Assembly (NCBI GenBank): GCA_903904665.1
Contig: CAIVDO010000024.1
Location: 1-33,799, forward strand
Origin: an uncultured Actinomycetes bacterium
GTDB taxonomy: Bacteria; Actinomycetota; Actinomycetes; Nanopelagicales; Nanopelagicaceae
Reading direction: 5' to 3'
Length of the DNA: 33,799 bases
Every line of letters starts with the position of its first letter. Position 1 is the first letter of the stretch. Below the pieces are notes generated by a model. It made no database searches. It saw only the letters and a list, made by a program, of their open reading frames with translations, and was not told the origin of the DNA. Below are positions 17,934 through 25,785 of the stretch, piece by piece. Made by a program: the position numbers and the translations under genes.

Positions 17934-19169
17934 TTATTTCTTTGTATAGCCCTTTGGGCAGGTTGGCTTTAGCGCGCTCACCTTCTTGACCAACTTCGCC
18001 TTCACACAAATGATCGTAATCTTCTTAACTGCCGCCTTTGTTGGCGATGGAGTGGGAGTTACTGATTGCTGTGGAGTAGCAGTTGGCGTAGGTGTAGGAG
18101 TGACTGATGCAATAGGAGTTGGAGTTGGCGCAGGAACTTGGGCCTTGAGAATTACTTTCGGAGACGAGAAGTGGAAACCGGCTGCCGAGAAATAGATCAT
18201 CCCATTACTTTTCTTGACATCAGTGCTCACAACATTGACAGTTCCATCTTCATAGAGAACTTGAACACTCAAGGCTGCAGATTTAGTAAGTGTATTTGTT
18301 GGATACTTACAATCTAAGAATTTCTCGCTGGCCCACAATTTGAAGAAACCAACGTTGGTCGTCCCATCTGCTTTCTTGTGTGGTGCAAAAATCGAAAACT
18401 CAAGACTGTCAGTGCTCGCATTCCAGATTGGATCGCCCGTAGCGTTGGTGTTGTGTGATTGAACGGTGTATCCCGCATCGGCACATAGTGGTGGCCAATA
18501 ACCTCTCGTGGGGTCACTATCAGCATGGTGAATATAGAAAGCCAAAAGTGGGGTGTCCATGTCGGCCTGCGCTGCATATATCTTCTTATCAGGAACATCC
18601 AACCAACTGCCGGAGTAATCGGAGATTTGAGTTGCAAAGCCTTCGAATGTCCATCGGTGCCCGCCTGTTATTGATTGATCAAGGAAATCTGCATCGTTTG
18701 CTTTGAGTTGGATATTCATCGGCTTCAACCAGCTTGTTCGTACTTTTAATCGAATTTTGGTATTGAGAGAATCGGAATAGTTTCCTTGTACACGAAGCGC
18801 CGCACCTCTTAAATTGGAAGCTTTATCGATGATGTGGGATGGCGTTTCTAGATCCACTAAGAGTCTGTAACTATCCGGCCCGATCAGCCATTGTGATTGA
18901 AACTGCTTCATGAAATTGCCACTAGGGTCTGTGTATTCAGAGTTGAGAATTAATGAACCAAAAGTGGCCTGAGTAAAAGCCCCGCCGCGCTTTGCAAATT
19001 CGACTGATTCGATGCAATCTAGCTCGGTTACGCTTCGACAGTTGCCCAGTGAATAGAGCGCTGGAAGATTTAGATCCTTGACCCAACTCTCATCACTCGC
19101 GCTCACTTGTTGACTTTGCCCAGCAATGGCAATGAGCAGGGTTAGCACAACCAGCAAACGTTTACTCAT
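17934..19169 (-). CDS. secreted island protein P2 (short subfamily)
   Basis: 411 aa; signal peptide; CRSVTELDCIESVEF; PIWNASTDSLEFSIFAPHKKADGTTNVGFFKL; PT linker; tail KKITIICVKAKLVKKVSALKPTCPKGYTKK. Confidence 0.85.
   Translation of the reverse strand: MSKRLLVVLTLLIAIAGQSQQVSASDESWVKDLNLPALYSLGNCRSVTELDCIESVEFAKRGGAFTQATFGSLILNSEYTDPSGNFMKQFQSQWLIGPDSYRLLVDLETPSHIIDKASNLRGAALRVQGNYSDSLNTKIRLKVRTSWLKPMNIQLKANDADFLDQSITGGHRWTFEGFATQISDYSGSWLDVPDKKIYAAQADMDTPLLAFYIHHADSDPTRGYWPPLCADAGYTVQSHNTNATGDPIWNASTDSLEFSIFAPHKKADGTTNVGFFKLWASEKFLDCKYPTNTLTKSAALSVQVLYEDGTVNVVSTDVKKSNGMIYFSAAGFHFSSPKVILKAQVPAPTPTPIASVTPTPTPTATPQQSVTPTPSPTKAAVKKITIICVKAKLVKKVSALKPTCPKGYTKK
18027..18134 (-). repeat. Pro-Thr-rich linker of P2
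   Basis: PAPTPTPIASVTPTPTPTATPQQSVTPTPSPTKAAV. Confidence 0.75.
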
Positions 19170-19175
19170 GTGGCA

Positions 19176-19181
19176 ATTGTA
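19176..19181 (-). promoter_or_regulatory. putative -10 box (TACAAT) for P2, leaderless configuration
   Basis: TACAAT on minus strand, 6 nt before the ATG at 19167-19169; CTGACT 18 nt upstream as a weak -35. Confidence 0.45.
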
Positions 19182-19185
19182 AGGG

Positions 19186-19213
19186 TTGAATTACTAAGTA
19201 GTCAGGTTAGGCT
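19186..19213 (+). promoter_or_regulatory. putative promoter of the sigma factor gene (TTGAAT-N16-TAGGCT), leaderless configuration
   Basis: TTGAAT 19186-19191, TAGGCT 19208-19213, ATG at 19220. Confidence 0.4.
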
Positions 19214-19219
19214 ACAGAC

Positions 19220-19825
19220 ATGAAAAAGGCGGCGGCCCAAGTGGAGTTCACTTTGTGGTTAACGCAGCGCCAAAAAATGCTCTTGAGGGCGGCACGAACA
19301 ATCTGTTTTGATACTCAAAATGCAGAGGATGTTTTACAAGAAGCGCTTATGGATGTGTATGAGCGATGGGAGAGTGTAAGCAAGCATGAGAACCCAGAGG
19401 CATATGTCATACGCGTAATGGTTTCTAAGCACATTGACTTGCGACGCAAATGGGCACGCAAGCGCGAAGAAAAAGAAGTCACTTTTGATTTACCCGAAGA
19501 GGTCTTACAGATTGCCGATCAATCAGATGATGTCTTGCAGCGTCTACTGGTGCAGTCGGCGCTTAAAACATTAAGTGGAATGCAGCGCGCAGTCTTGGTG
19601 TTGACCTATGAGTATGGATTTGTTCTGCGTGAAGTCGCTGAAGTTTTGCAGATTCCAACTGGTACCGCGGCCTCGCACTTGGCTCGCGGAAAGGCGGCAG
19701 TTGCCGCGCATATCGGTTTGATGCCAGAGCTAGAGAAATCTTTCCGCAAACCTATAACTGCGCCGGGTAGCGAAAAAGAGTTAGAGAATGACGTATTGAT
19801 GGCAGAGGTGGTGGAAAATGAGTGA
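19220..19825 (+). CDS. ECF-type RNA polymerase sigma factor (SigE-like family)
   Basis: 201 aa; region 2 (NAEDVLQEALMDVYERWESVSKHENPEAYVIRVMVSKHIDLRRKW) and region 4 (LKTLSGMQRAVLVLTYEYGFVLREVAEVLQIPTGTAASHLARGKAAV). Confidence 0.88.
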   Translation: MKKAAAQVEFTLWLTQRQKMLLRAARTICFDTQNAEDVLQEALMDVYERWESVSKHENPEAYVIRVMVSKHIDLRRKWARKREEKEVTFDLPEEVLQIADQSDDVLQRLLVQSALKTLSGMQRAVLVLTYEYGFVLREVAEVLQIPTGTAASHLARGKAAVAAHIGLMPELEKSFRKPITAPGSEKELENDVLMAEVVENE

Positions 19826-20516
19826 TGTAGAGCCTTTGATCCGCCGTGAACTGCAGTGGATGGCAGTTGGGTTACTAGATGACCAAGATCTAGCTTCAAT
19901 AATCATCGCCAAATCTCGACGCAGACGAATCCGCCGATACATCTCTCTTGTATTTTTTGCCTGCGCTATTTCAGTCGTATCAATCACCGGCTTTATTGTG
20001 GTGAGCAACGTAGTGGGCTCTGATTCCACTCCAACGTCTTCAACGACCACTGATATCAGTTCATCGGTCTACCCAACTACTGAGCCTGAGGTTTCCACAG
20101 AAAAAACCCCGGCTCCAGGTGCACAAATTCGGGGTGTTATTTCGGATTATCCAGTGACGTGGGAACAATCAATTGGCGATCTGAGCGCAATATCTAAAGC
20201 TGCTGGGCTCGGAGACACTCTTGGAGGTTTAACTGCGCAAGGGCTACACGTAACATGGAGTAAATGCCGTGTTGGTGTGTGCCCAACGACCTGGACGCTC
20301 AGTGCTAGAAACAAGACGGAGGACATTATTTTCGTGGCACCTTCACTTATGGTTTATGTAGACCACGCTCCACTGGTTAGTTCATCACGTCCACTGAGCG
20401 TGATTCCAGGCGGAAACGTCAACCTGGTATTTGCATTCCCGGAGTTTAAAGAGATGACTAATGTGGGGGATAAGGCGACATGGCAATGGAACTGGTTCTT
20501 AACGGTGGCGCGATGA
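19818..20516 (+). CDS. single-pass membrane protein, anti-sigma-factor-like topology
   Basis: 232 aa; about 40-residue basic N-terminus (SRRRRIRRY), one TM (ISLVFFACAISVVSITGFIVVSNVV), Ser/Thr-rich linker, external domain with C-x4-C (WSKCRVGVCPTTW). Overlaps sigma gene by 8 bp. No canonical zinc anti-sigma HxxxCxxC seen. Confidence 0.6.
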   Translation: MSDVEPLIRRELQWMAVGLLDDQDLASIIIAKSRRRRIRRYISLVFFACAISVVSITGFIVVSNVVGSDSTPTSSTTTDISSSVYPTTEPEVSTEKTPAPGAQIRGVISDYPVTWEQSIGDLSAISKAAGLGDTLGGLTAQGLHVTWSKCRVGVCPTTWTLSARNKTEDIIFVAPSLMVYVDHAPLVSSSRPLSVIPGGNVNLVFAFPEFKEMTNVGDKATWQWNWFLTVAR

Positions 20517-21799
20517 AAAATACTCGACTAGCTATTCGATCTGTGCTTCTTGCACTGACTTTAATTGCACAGTTGATAATGGGCATTCAAGGGGCTCATG
20601 CAGATATCACTTTGCCTAAAGGATCTTGGCTCAACTGCGCCAGTGCAACCGATGCATACTGTGTTGAATCGGTTTCAGTAATTCCAACGACTGGTAAGGC
20701 AGTTGCGCTCTCATGGAGTACATCGGCTTCAAGTGATGCAGTTGCTAATGCAGCCATTGTCTCTGGAAAAGCCCTACCAGGACGATGGACTACCGCTTCA
20801 TGGGCATCACTTGGTTTAGGCGCAGCTGGTTACGATGGAATTTACATCGATGCCAAGGCTGCCAATGATTTTGTACCTTGGGTATATGTAGATGCACAAC
20901 CTACGCTTTCTACATCAGGTGCAGTTAAATTGGCGGCGCAAGCTGCAAATAGCAATTACGCCGCAGATCTTGATCAAGCTGTAACAATCTCCATCAAATT
21001 GCGCATGGGAAATTTTCAAAGCGGTGTGACTTTTGGTGTTGGAAGTGATGTCTCAGTTGAAAGTGAAGTTACAGCTGGAGTTACATCGATGACTATCGAG
21101 GGCAATCCCGTCATGGTCCCGCTAGCTAAATCAAGTAAGGATTGCACAGGCAATACAGGAGTTGCAGCCACACTTATTCGCCAGTTCCAAACTGTGCTTG
21201 TTCCACAAAATGATCCTTTGGGATTCACTGTTGCTGGTACATCGGGCAAGCTCTATGTTGGCTCAAATGGCCTATGCAAACTTTCAACACCAGTCTGGAA
21301 CGCTGATACTAAGCACTTTAAATACACCGCTAGCGCTCCGCGTCTTGCACCAGATGGAACAACGATAAATAAAGGTTTCTATCGCGCAATCATTCCAATT
21401 AGCGATGCCAAAGTTTTCTGGGGTCTAACCAATCCCAACGATGCAGCTAAGGCCCTTGTAGTCTCTATTACAACCTCTGACTCTGGATCCAAAGTAGCGT
21501 TGAGTTCTATCTCAGTTAACAAGACCAATATCGTTATCGAGGTCTCTAACTTTGATTTCCCAGATCCGGCGTTAGATATCGCGCTGAACCCTTCGTACAC
21601 CATGAATAGCTCGGCCACCGAGTCGAACCAAAATAGCTCTGGACCGGCCGCCACTGGCACCTCCCAAAGCGCAGCTAATAACCAGAAGGCTCCAGCGGCC
21701 AAGGCTAAAACGATCACCATTACATGCCTCAAGGGCAAGACGGTCAAAAAGGTCACTGCCGTGAAGCCTGTATGCCCAAAGGGATACACGAAAAAGTAA
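20513..21799 (+). CDS. secreted island protein P3 (short subfamily)
   Basis: Start assigned to ATG 20513 (MKNTRLAIRSVLLALTLIAQLIMGIQGAHA signal peptide), ATGA overlap with the membrane protein; CASATDAYCVESVSV; tail KTITITCLKGKTVKKVTAVKPVCPKGYTKK. Confidence 0.85.
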   Translation: MKNTRLAIRSVLLALTLIAQLIMGIQGAHADITLPKGSWLNCASATDAYCVESVSVIPTTGKAVALSWSTSASSDAVANAAIVSGKALPGRWTTASWASLGLGAAGYDGIYIDAKAANDFVPWVYVDAQPTLSTSGAVKLAAQAANSNYAADLDQAVTISIKLRMGNFQSGVTFGVGSDVSVESEVTAGVTSMTIEGNPVMVPLAKSSKDCTGNTGVAATLIRQFQTVLVPQNDPLGFTVAGTSGKLYVGSNGLCKLSTPVWNADTKHFKYTASAPRLAPDGTTINKGFYRAIIPISDAKVFWGLTNPNDAAKALVVSITTSDSGSKVALSSISVNKTNIVIEVSNFDFPDPALDIALNPSYTMNSSATESNQNSSGPAATGTSQSAANNQKAPAAKAKTITITCLKGKTVKKVTAVKPVCPKGYTKK

Positions 21800-21893
21800 A
21801 AATTCATCCCCGACCTGCATAAGTTTCCCTCTGTTCTGCGGTGCAAACCATAAGTAAACTCGGCCAAAAGCCAATTCGCTCATGGGGGTATTA

Positions 21894-23891
21894 ATGAAGA
21901 AAGTAAACCTAAGCCGCATCGTCGTTGCGGTCGCAGCCCTGGCCCTTTTGGCCAATGGCGTTGCTCCATCTAGCGCAGCAACTCTGCGCGTTCCTAAGAC
22001 TGCATTCCCTGCATGTGCCGTTCAAAACGGTATCTATTGCATCGAATCAATTACAGTCACAACAGCTCAGGGCAAAGTTGTTCCTTTGCAATGGGTGCCA
22101 TCAGGTACTGCGGTCCCGGGACAGAGTGCAACAAATGGAATTTCATTTGCACCAGTGGCCAAGGTCGTCAAGGGCATTGTTAAAGAAAACAACTGGTGGA
22201 CTACTCAGTACCAAAGAGAAGCACTTACTGCTGACACAACTGTCTACGCAGATGTCTCTTCTCTAATCGGAACTGCTGAATTTCCAGAAATTGGTGGTCG
22301 TTATGACTCAACTACCAAAACGTATGACATTACTCGACCACAAGATTCTTTCAACTCAATCATTGATTGCTGGGATCCAAAGTCAAACACTTCCTCTAAG
22401 GTAGCTTTCGCCACTTGCTACAAGGGCGCTGTTGCTGCAGTAAATGATGCAGAAGTTAAGTTCATCTTTAACTACACAACTGCAGCTGTTGCAGCAACTG
22501 CTGCTAAGGATCTTGATGCAGCTACTTGGGTAGATCTAAAGGAGTATGCACTACAAGGTCAGCAGCCAGCAGTAAATGCTCGCTATGACGCAACCAAGAA
22601 GAGCTTTGACAAGATGGAGCCTTTGTACACTCCAGTGTGGGTAACAAATAACTCATTAATTAATGGATGGGATGTTGCTGGAACACCTGCAACTCTTCCA
22701 ACTATTGATCCAGCAGCTGCAGTAGCTCCAGCAGCTGCAACAGGAAGCACAGCTGCAACTCCAGCAGCTACAACAGGAAGCACAGCTACAGATCCAGCCG
22801 CTGCCGGAACTACCGTGATCACAGATGCAACATCTGCACCTGATGCTCAAGGAGTATCGCCAGCACCTCTTGCTCCAAATGAGCAGACAGCTGTTCAGGC
22901 TCCAGTAGAAGCCGGTCGCGCCTTAACTGGTCGCTGGACTTCACCGTTGTGGAACACATTGGGTCTTGGATCAATTGGCTATGACGGACTATTTGTCGAT
23001 GCAAAGGCAGCTAACGAGTTCGTTAACCACCTATTCATCGATGTAGTTCCAACACTTACTGCCACTGATAACAAGGTAAGCCTTGCTGGTCAGCCAGGTA
23101 ATAAGGCATACGCCGTAAGCCTAGATTCTGACATCGTAATCTCTGTAAAGGTGCGCACTGGTGATATCAAGACTGGTGTAACCGTTGCCGTAGGCGTTGA
23201 CACAAAAGTAAGTTCAACAACTGGACCAGAGTTCACAACACTTACCGTTGAAGGAACTGCCGTCACTGTTCCGCTAGCCAAGACAACAGCAGATTGCTCT
23301 ACTGAGACAGGTGTTGCTAAGGCAAATGTTCGTCAATTCCAAACATTGATCATCGTCCAGAACGATACTTCTGGCTTTGGAGTCGATGGAACATCAGGCA
23401 ATATGTATGTTGGTTCAAATGGTGTTTGTTCACTAACAACTCCAACGTGGGATCCTGTAGAGAAGGCATTTAGCTGGACAACTGCAGCTCCACACTTTGC
23501 ACCTGATGGAACAACTGTCAACCTTGGTTTCTACAAGGCAGTTATCCCATTTAAGGATGCAGCATTGCTTTGGGGATTAACTAATCCAGCTGATGCAGTT
23601 ACTGCTCTTACTGTTTCTGTGACAACAGATGCAGGTGGATCAACTTCAGCTATCAGCGTAGTTTCTGCGAAGAATGGAAATATCATTATCGATGTTTCAG
23701 GCTTCCATTACTCACGCCCACATCTAAGCATCAAAATGAAGAAGGGCTACAAAGCTTCTAGCAAGAAGATCTCAGCTCTTCCAGCACCTAAGTACACAGT
23801 TACATGTGCACGCGGTGCATCGACTAAGAAGGTAAAGGGTACAAAGCCAGTATGTCCAAAGGGATATAAGGCAGTTGGCCCACGAGTATAA
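21894..23891 (+). CDS. secreted island protein P4 (short subfamily with about 270-aa insertion)
   Basis: MKKVNLSRIVVAVAALALLANGVAPSSAA signal peptide; CAVQNGIYCIESITV; C-terminal half closely parallels P3 (GRALTGRWTSPLWNTLGLGSIGYDGLFVDAKAANEFV); tail variant YTVTCARGASTKKVKGTKPVCPKGYKAVGPRV. GGGGGT precedes ATG at 21894; the ORF track starts at 21882. Confidence 0.85.
   Translation: MKKVNLSRIVVAVAALALLANGVAPSSAATLRVPKTAFPACAVQNGIYCIESITVTTAQGKVVPLQWVPSGTAVPGQSATNGISFAPVAKVVKGIVKENNWWTTQYQREALTADTTVYADVSSLIGTAEFPEIGGRYDSTTKTYDITRPQDSFNSIIDCWDPKSNTSSKVAFATCYKGAVAAVNDAEVKFIFNYTTAAVAATAAKDLDAATWVDLKEYALQGQQPAVNARYDATKKSFDKMEPLYTPVWVTNNSLINGWDVAGTPATLPTIDPAAAVAPAAATGSTAATPAATTGSTATDPAAAGTTVITDATSAPDAQGVSPAPLAPNEQTAVQAPVEAGRALTGRWTSPLWNTLGLGSIGYDGLFVDAKAANEFVNHLFIDVVPTLTATDNKVSLAGQPGNKAYAVSLDSDIVISVKVRTGDIKTGVTVAVGVDTKVSSTTGPEFTTLTVEGTAVTVPLAKTTADCSTETGVAKANVRQFQTLIIVQNDTSGFGVDGTSGNMYVGSNGVCSLTTPTWDPVEKAFSWTTAAPHFAPDGTTVNLGFYKAVIPFKDAALLWGLTNPADAVTALTVSVTTDAGGSTSAISVVSAKNGNIIIDVSGFHYSRPHLSIKMKKGYKASSKKISALPAPKYTVTCARGASTKKVKGTKPVCPKGYKAVGPRV
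22728..22793 (+). repeat. two tandem 33-bp units encoding an Ala/Thr-rich linker in P4
   Basis: ccagcagctgcaacaggaagcacagctgcaact / ccagcagctacaacaggaagcacagctacagat, 29/33 identical by eye. Confidence 0.85.
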
Positions 23892-23905
23892 GTAAGTAGA
23901 TTGAG

Positions 23906-23941
23906 GCGAACCGCTCCTAGGAATATTTAGGAGCGGTTCGC
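23906..23941 (+). terminator. strong stem-loop between P4 and P5, probable intrinsic terminator
   Basis: Perfect 14-bp stem GCGAACCGCTCCTA / TAGGAGCGGTTCGC with 8-nt loop, followed by ACTATCTTTTAA. Confidence 0.75.
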
Positions 23942-23987
23942 ACTATCTTTTAATCAGATCTAACAGTTTTTCACGGTGAGGGAGAAC

Positions 23988-25766
23988 ATGAAGCGTTTAC
24001 TCAAGCTAATCTCTGTGGCAGTTCTTGCCTTTGCAATCAGCGCACCTGTCACCACCGGTGCACTAGCTAGTACTGGCGAACTAGGCCCATCGTGGCCAAT
24101 TCCAAATGATGCCGAACTTGGTCAGCATGTCTTTAGCTTCACTGATATGTACGGCGAACCCTCATCCAATCTTTATACAAGTGACTACAAACCTCGCCAA
24201 GTTGAAAAGGCGGTGTGCGCTTCTGTTACAGATCCCATTTGTGCAAATGGTTATGGTTATGACGCGATTTTACCGCAGTGCGCAAATGATGCAGATATCA
24301 ACTGCATCTCTGACTTTGGTATTACTGATGCACAACAAAGCAACACAAGTGCAAAGTTTCAGCGCTATTTTCCACTCAAAGCACTTAATGAATTTGTAGG
24401 ATCACCTACTTTGGGAGTTCCAAGCGGAACCACAGGAAGCATCTACTCATTACCTGAGGCGAATTTCGGCGCAAGTGATCTCTATTTTGTCCGCGTAACA
24501 ACATCTGGAAGCGGAAATCAACAGAGTTCAAATCTAAGCAGTTTAGATATTCAGGTTTATCCAGTTAACTATCATGAAGCCTCATATGGTCAAGATGCAT
24601 TTGATGCAGGCCTGCGCTCATTTACTGACAGCACACACACCACTGCGGGTTGGGGCTGGGCGGCTCCAGGAATTACTGCCAATGTTTTCTGTGTTGCAAA
24701 CTCAGTGACGGAGAAGAAATGTTTACAACGCTATGAGTTTCCAGCCAATAAGCGCTACTTTCTAAAGATTCGCATGAGCAAGATTCCTTCCGGCTGGCTT
24801 CATGGAAGAATCGCAAAGCAAGATATTTCAATTACTACAAGCGGTAATTCTTCAACTTTATCTATTGCAGGTGAACCTGTTTCAGTTCCTGCGGTGTACA
24901 AGATGTATAAATGGAATGAAATCCCAGCTGATCTGCAATCACATTACGATGTAAATACCGGCTACTACCTCAGCGATCCAGCAAGAAACGATCCCAATAG
25001 CAGTGGTCCAGGTGGGCGAAGTGCAGGAAATGTCGATCCACTCAAGCGCAATGTCATTCTCAAACCAGATGCCTGGAGCACTCTAGGCATGGAGCAGTTA
25101 AAGTTACTTTTGCCCTTTGTAAATGATGAGGCCACTGGCGTTTTATCTACATGGACAATCAGAACTTTATCGCCAGGGGAGATGTCTGGTTCAAACCAGT
25201 GTTTCAACGATACTTCTCGAATCACCGGAATGGTTGCAACCAATGCAACTCAATACTCAGCTGGACCTCCTACCTTTGATGCTTCGACTCAAACACTTAT
25301 CTATAAAGTGGGAGCACCTCACTTCACCGATAAGAAAGTTGTTTTTGAAGGCACATATGACTTGAGCATCCCTTCAGATATTGCACGTTGCATCTATAAG
25401 TTTTCAAATGCACCAATCAAGGCCGAGATTTCAATTGTGGCCCCTGATGGCACAGCAAAAGTAGCTTCAACGACCCTGGTTGAGAGAAATGGCTGGCTTT
25501 TATTTTCAGCTAATGGTTTCACTTTCTCTTCTCCAACAATTACCGTGAAGTTATTCCAGGATGCACCAGTGGTTACTCCTACGCCAACTCCAACACCAAC
25601 CGTTGACCCAACTCCAACACCAACACCTACTGAAACAATCAGCGCAACACCAACACCTAAACCAACGGTTGCTAAGAAGATCACAATTACCTGCGTTAAG
25701 GGCAAGGTAGTGAAGAAGGTCAGCGCTATTAAGCCTGTATGTCCACAGGGATATAAGAAGAAATGA
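23988..25766 (+). CDS. secreted island protein P5 (large subfamily)
   Basis: ATG 23988 after GAGGGAG; signal peptide MKRLLKLISVAVLAFAISAPVTTGALA; CANDADINCISDFGITD; PT linker; tail KKITITCVKGKVVKKVSAIKPVCPQGYKKK. Confidence 0.87.
   Translation: MKRLLKLISVAVLAFAISAPVTTGALASTGELGPSWPIPNDAELGQHVFSFTDMYGEPSSNLYTSDYKPRQVEKAVCASVTDPICANGYGYDAILPQCANDADINCISDFGITDAQQSNTSAKFQRYFPLKALNEFVGSPTLGVPSGTTGSIYSLPEANFGASDLYFVRVTTSGSGNQQSSNLSSLDIQVYPVNYHEASYGQDAFDAGLRSFTDSTHTTAGWGWAAPGITANVFCVANSVTEKKCLQRYEFPANKRYFLKIRMSKIPSGWLHGRIAKQDISITTSGNSSTLSIAGEPVSVPAVYKMYKWNEIPADLQSHYDVNTGYYLSDPARNDPNSSGPGGRSAGNVDPLKRNVILKPDAWSTLGMEQLKLLLPFVNDEATGVLSTWTIRTLSPGEMSGSNQCFNDTSRITGMVATNATQYSAGPPTFDASTQTLIYKVGAPHFTDKKVVFEGTYDLSIPSDIARCIYKFSNAPIKAEISIVAPDGTAKVASTTLVERNGWLLFSANGFTFSSPTITVKLFQDAPVVTPTPTPTPTVDPTPTPTPTETISATPTPKPTVAKKITITCVKGKVVKKVSAIKPVCPQGYKKK
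25575..25673 (+). repeat. Pro-Thr dipeptide linker of P5
   Basis: TPTPTPTPTVDPTPTPTPTETISATPTPKPTVA. Confidence 0.8.
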
Positions 25767-25785
25767 CAGAAAAGGATGGTACAAA

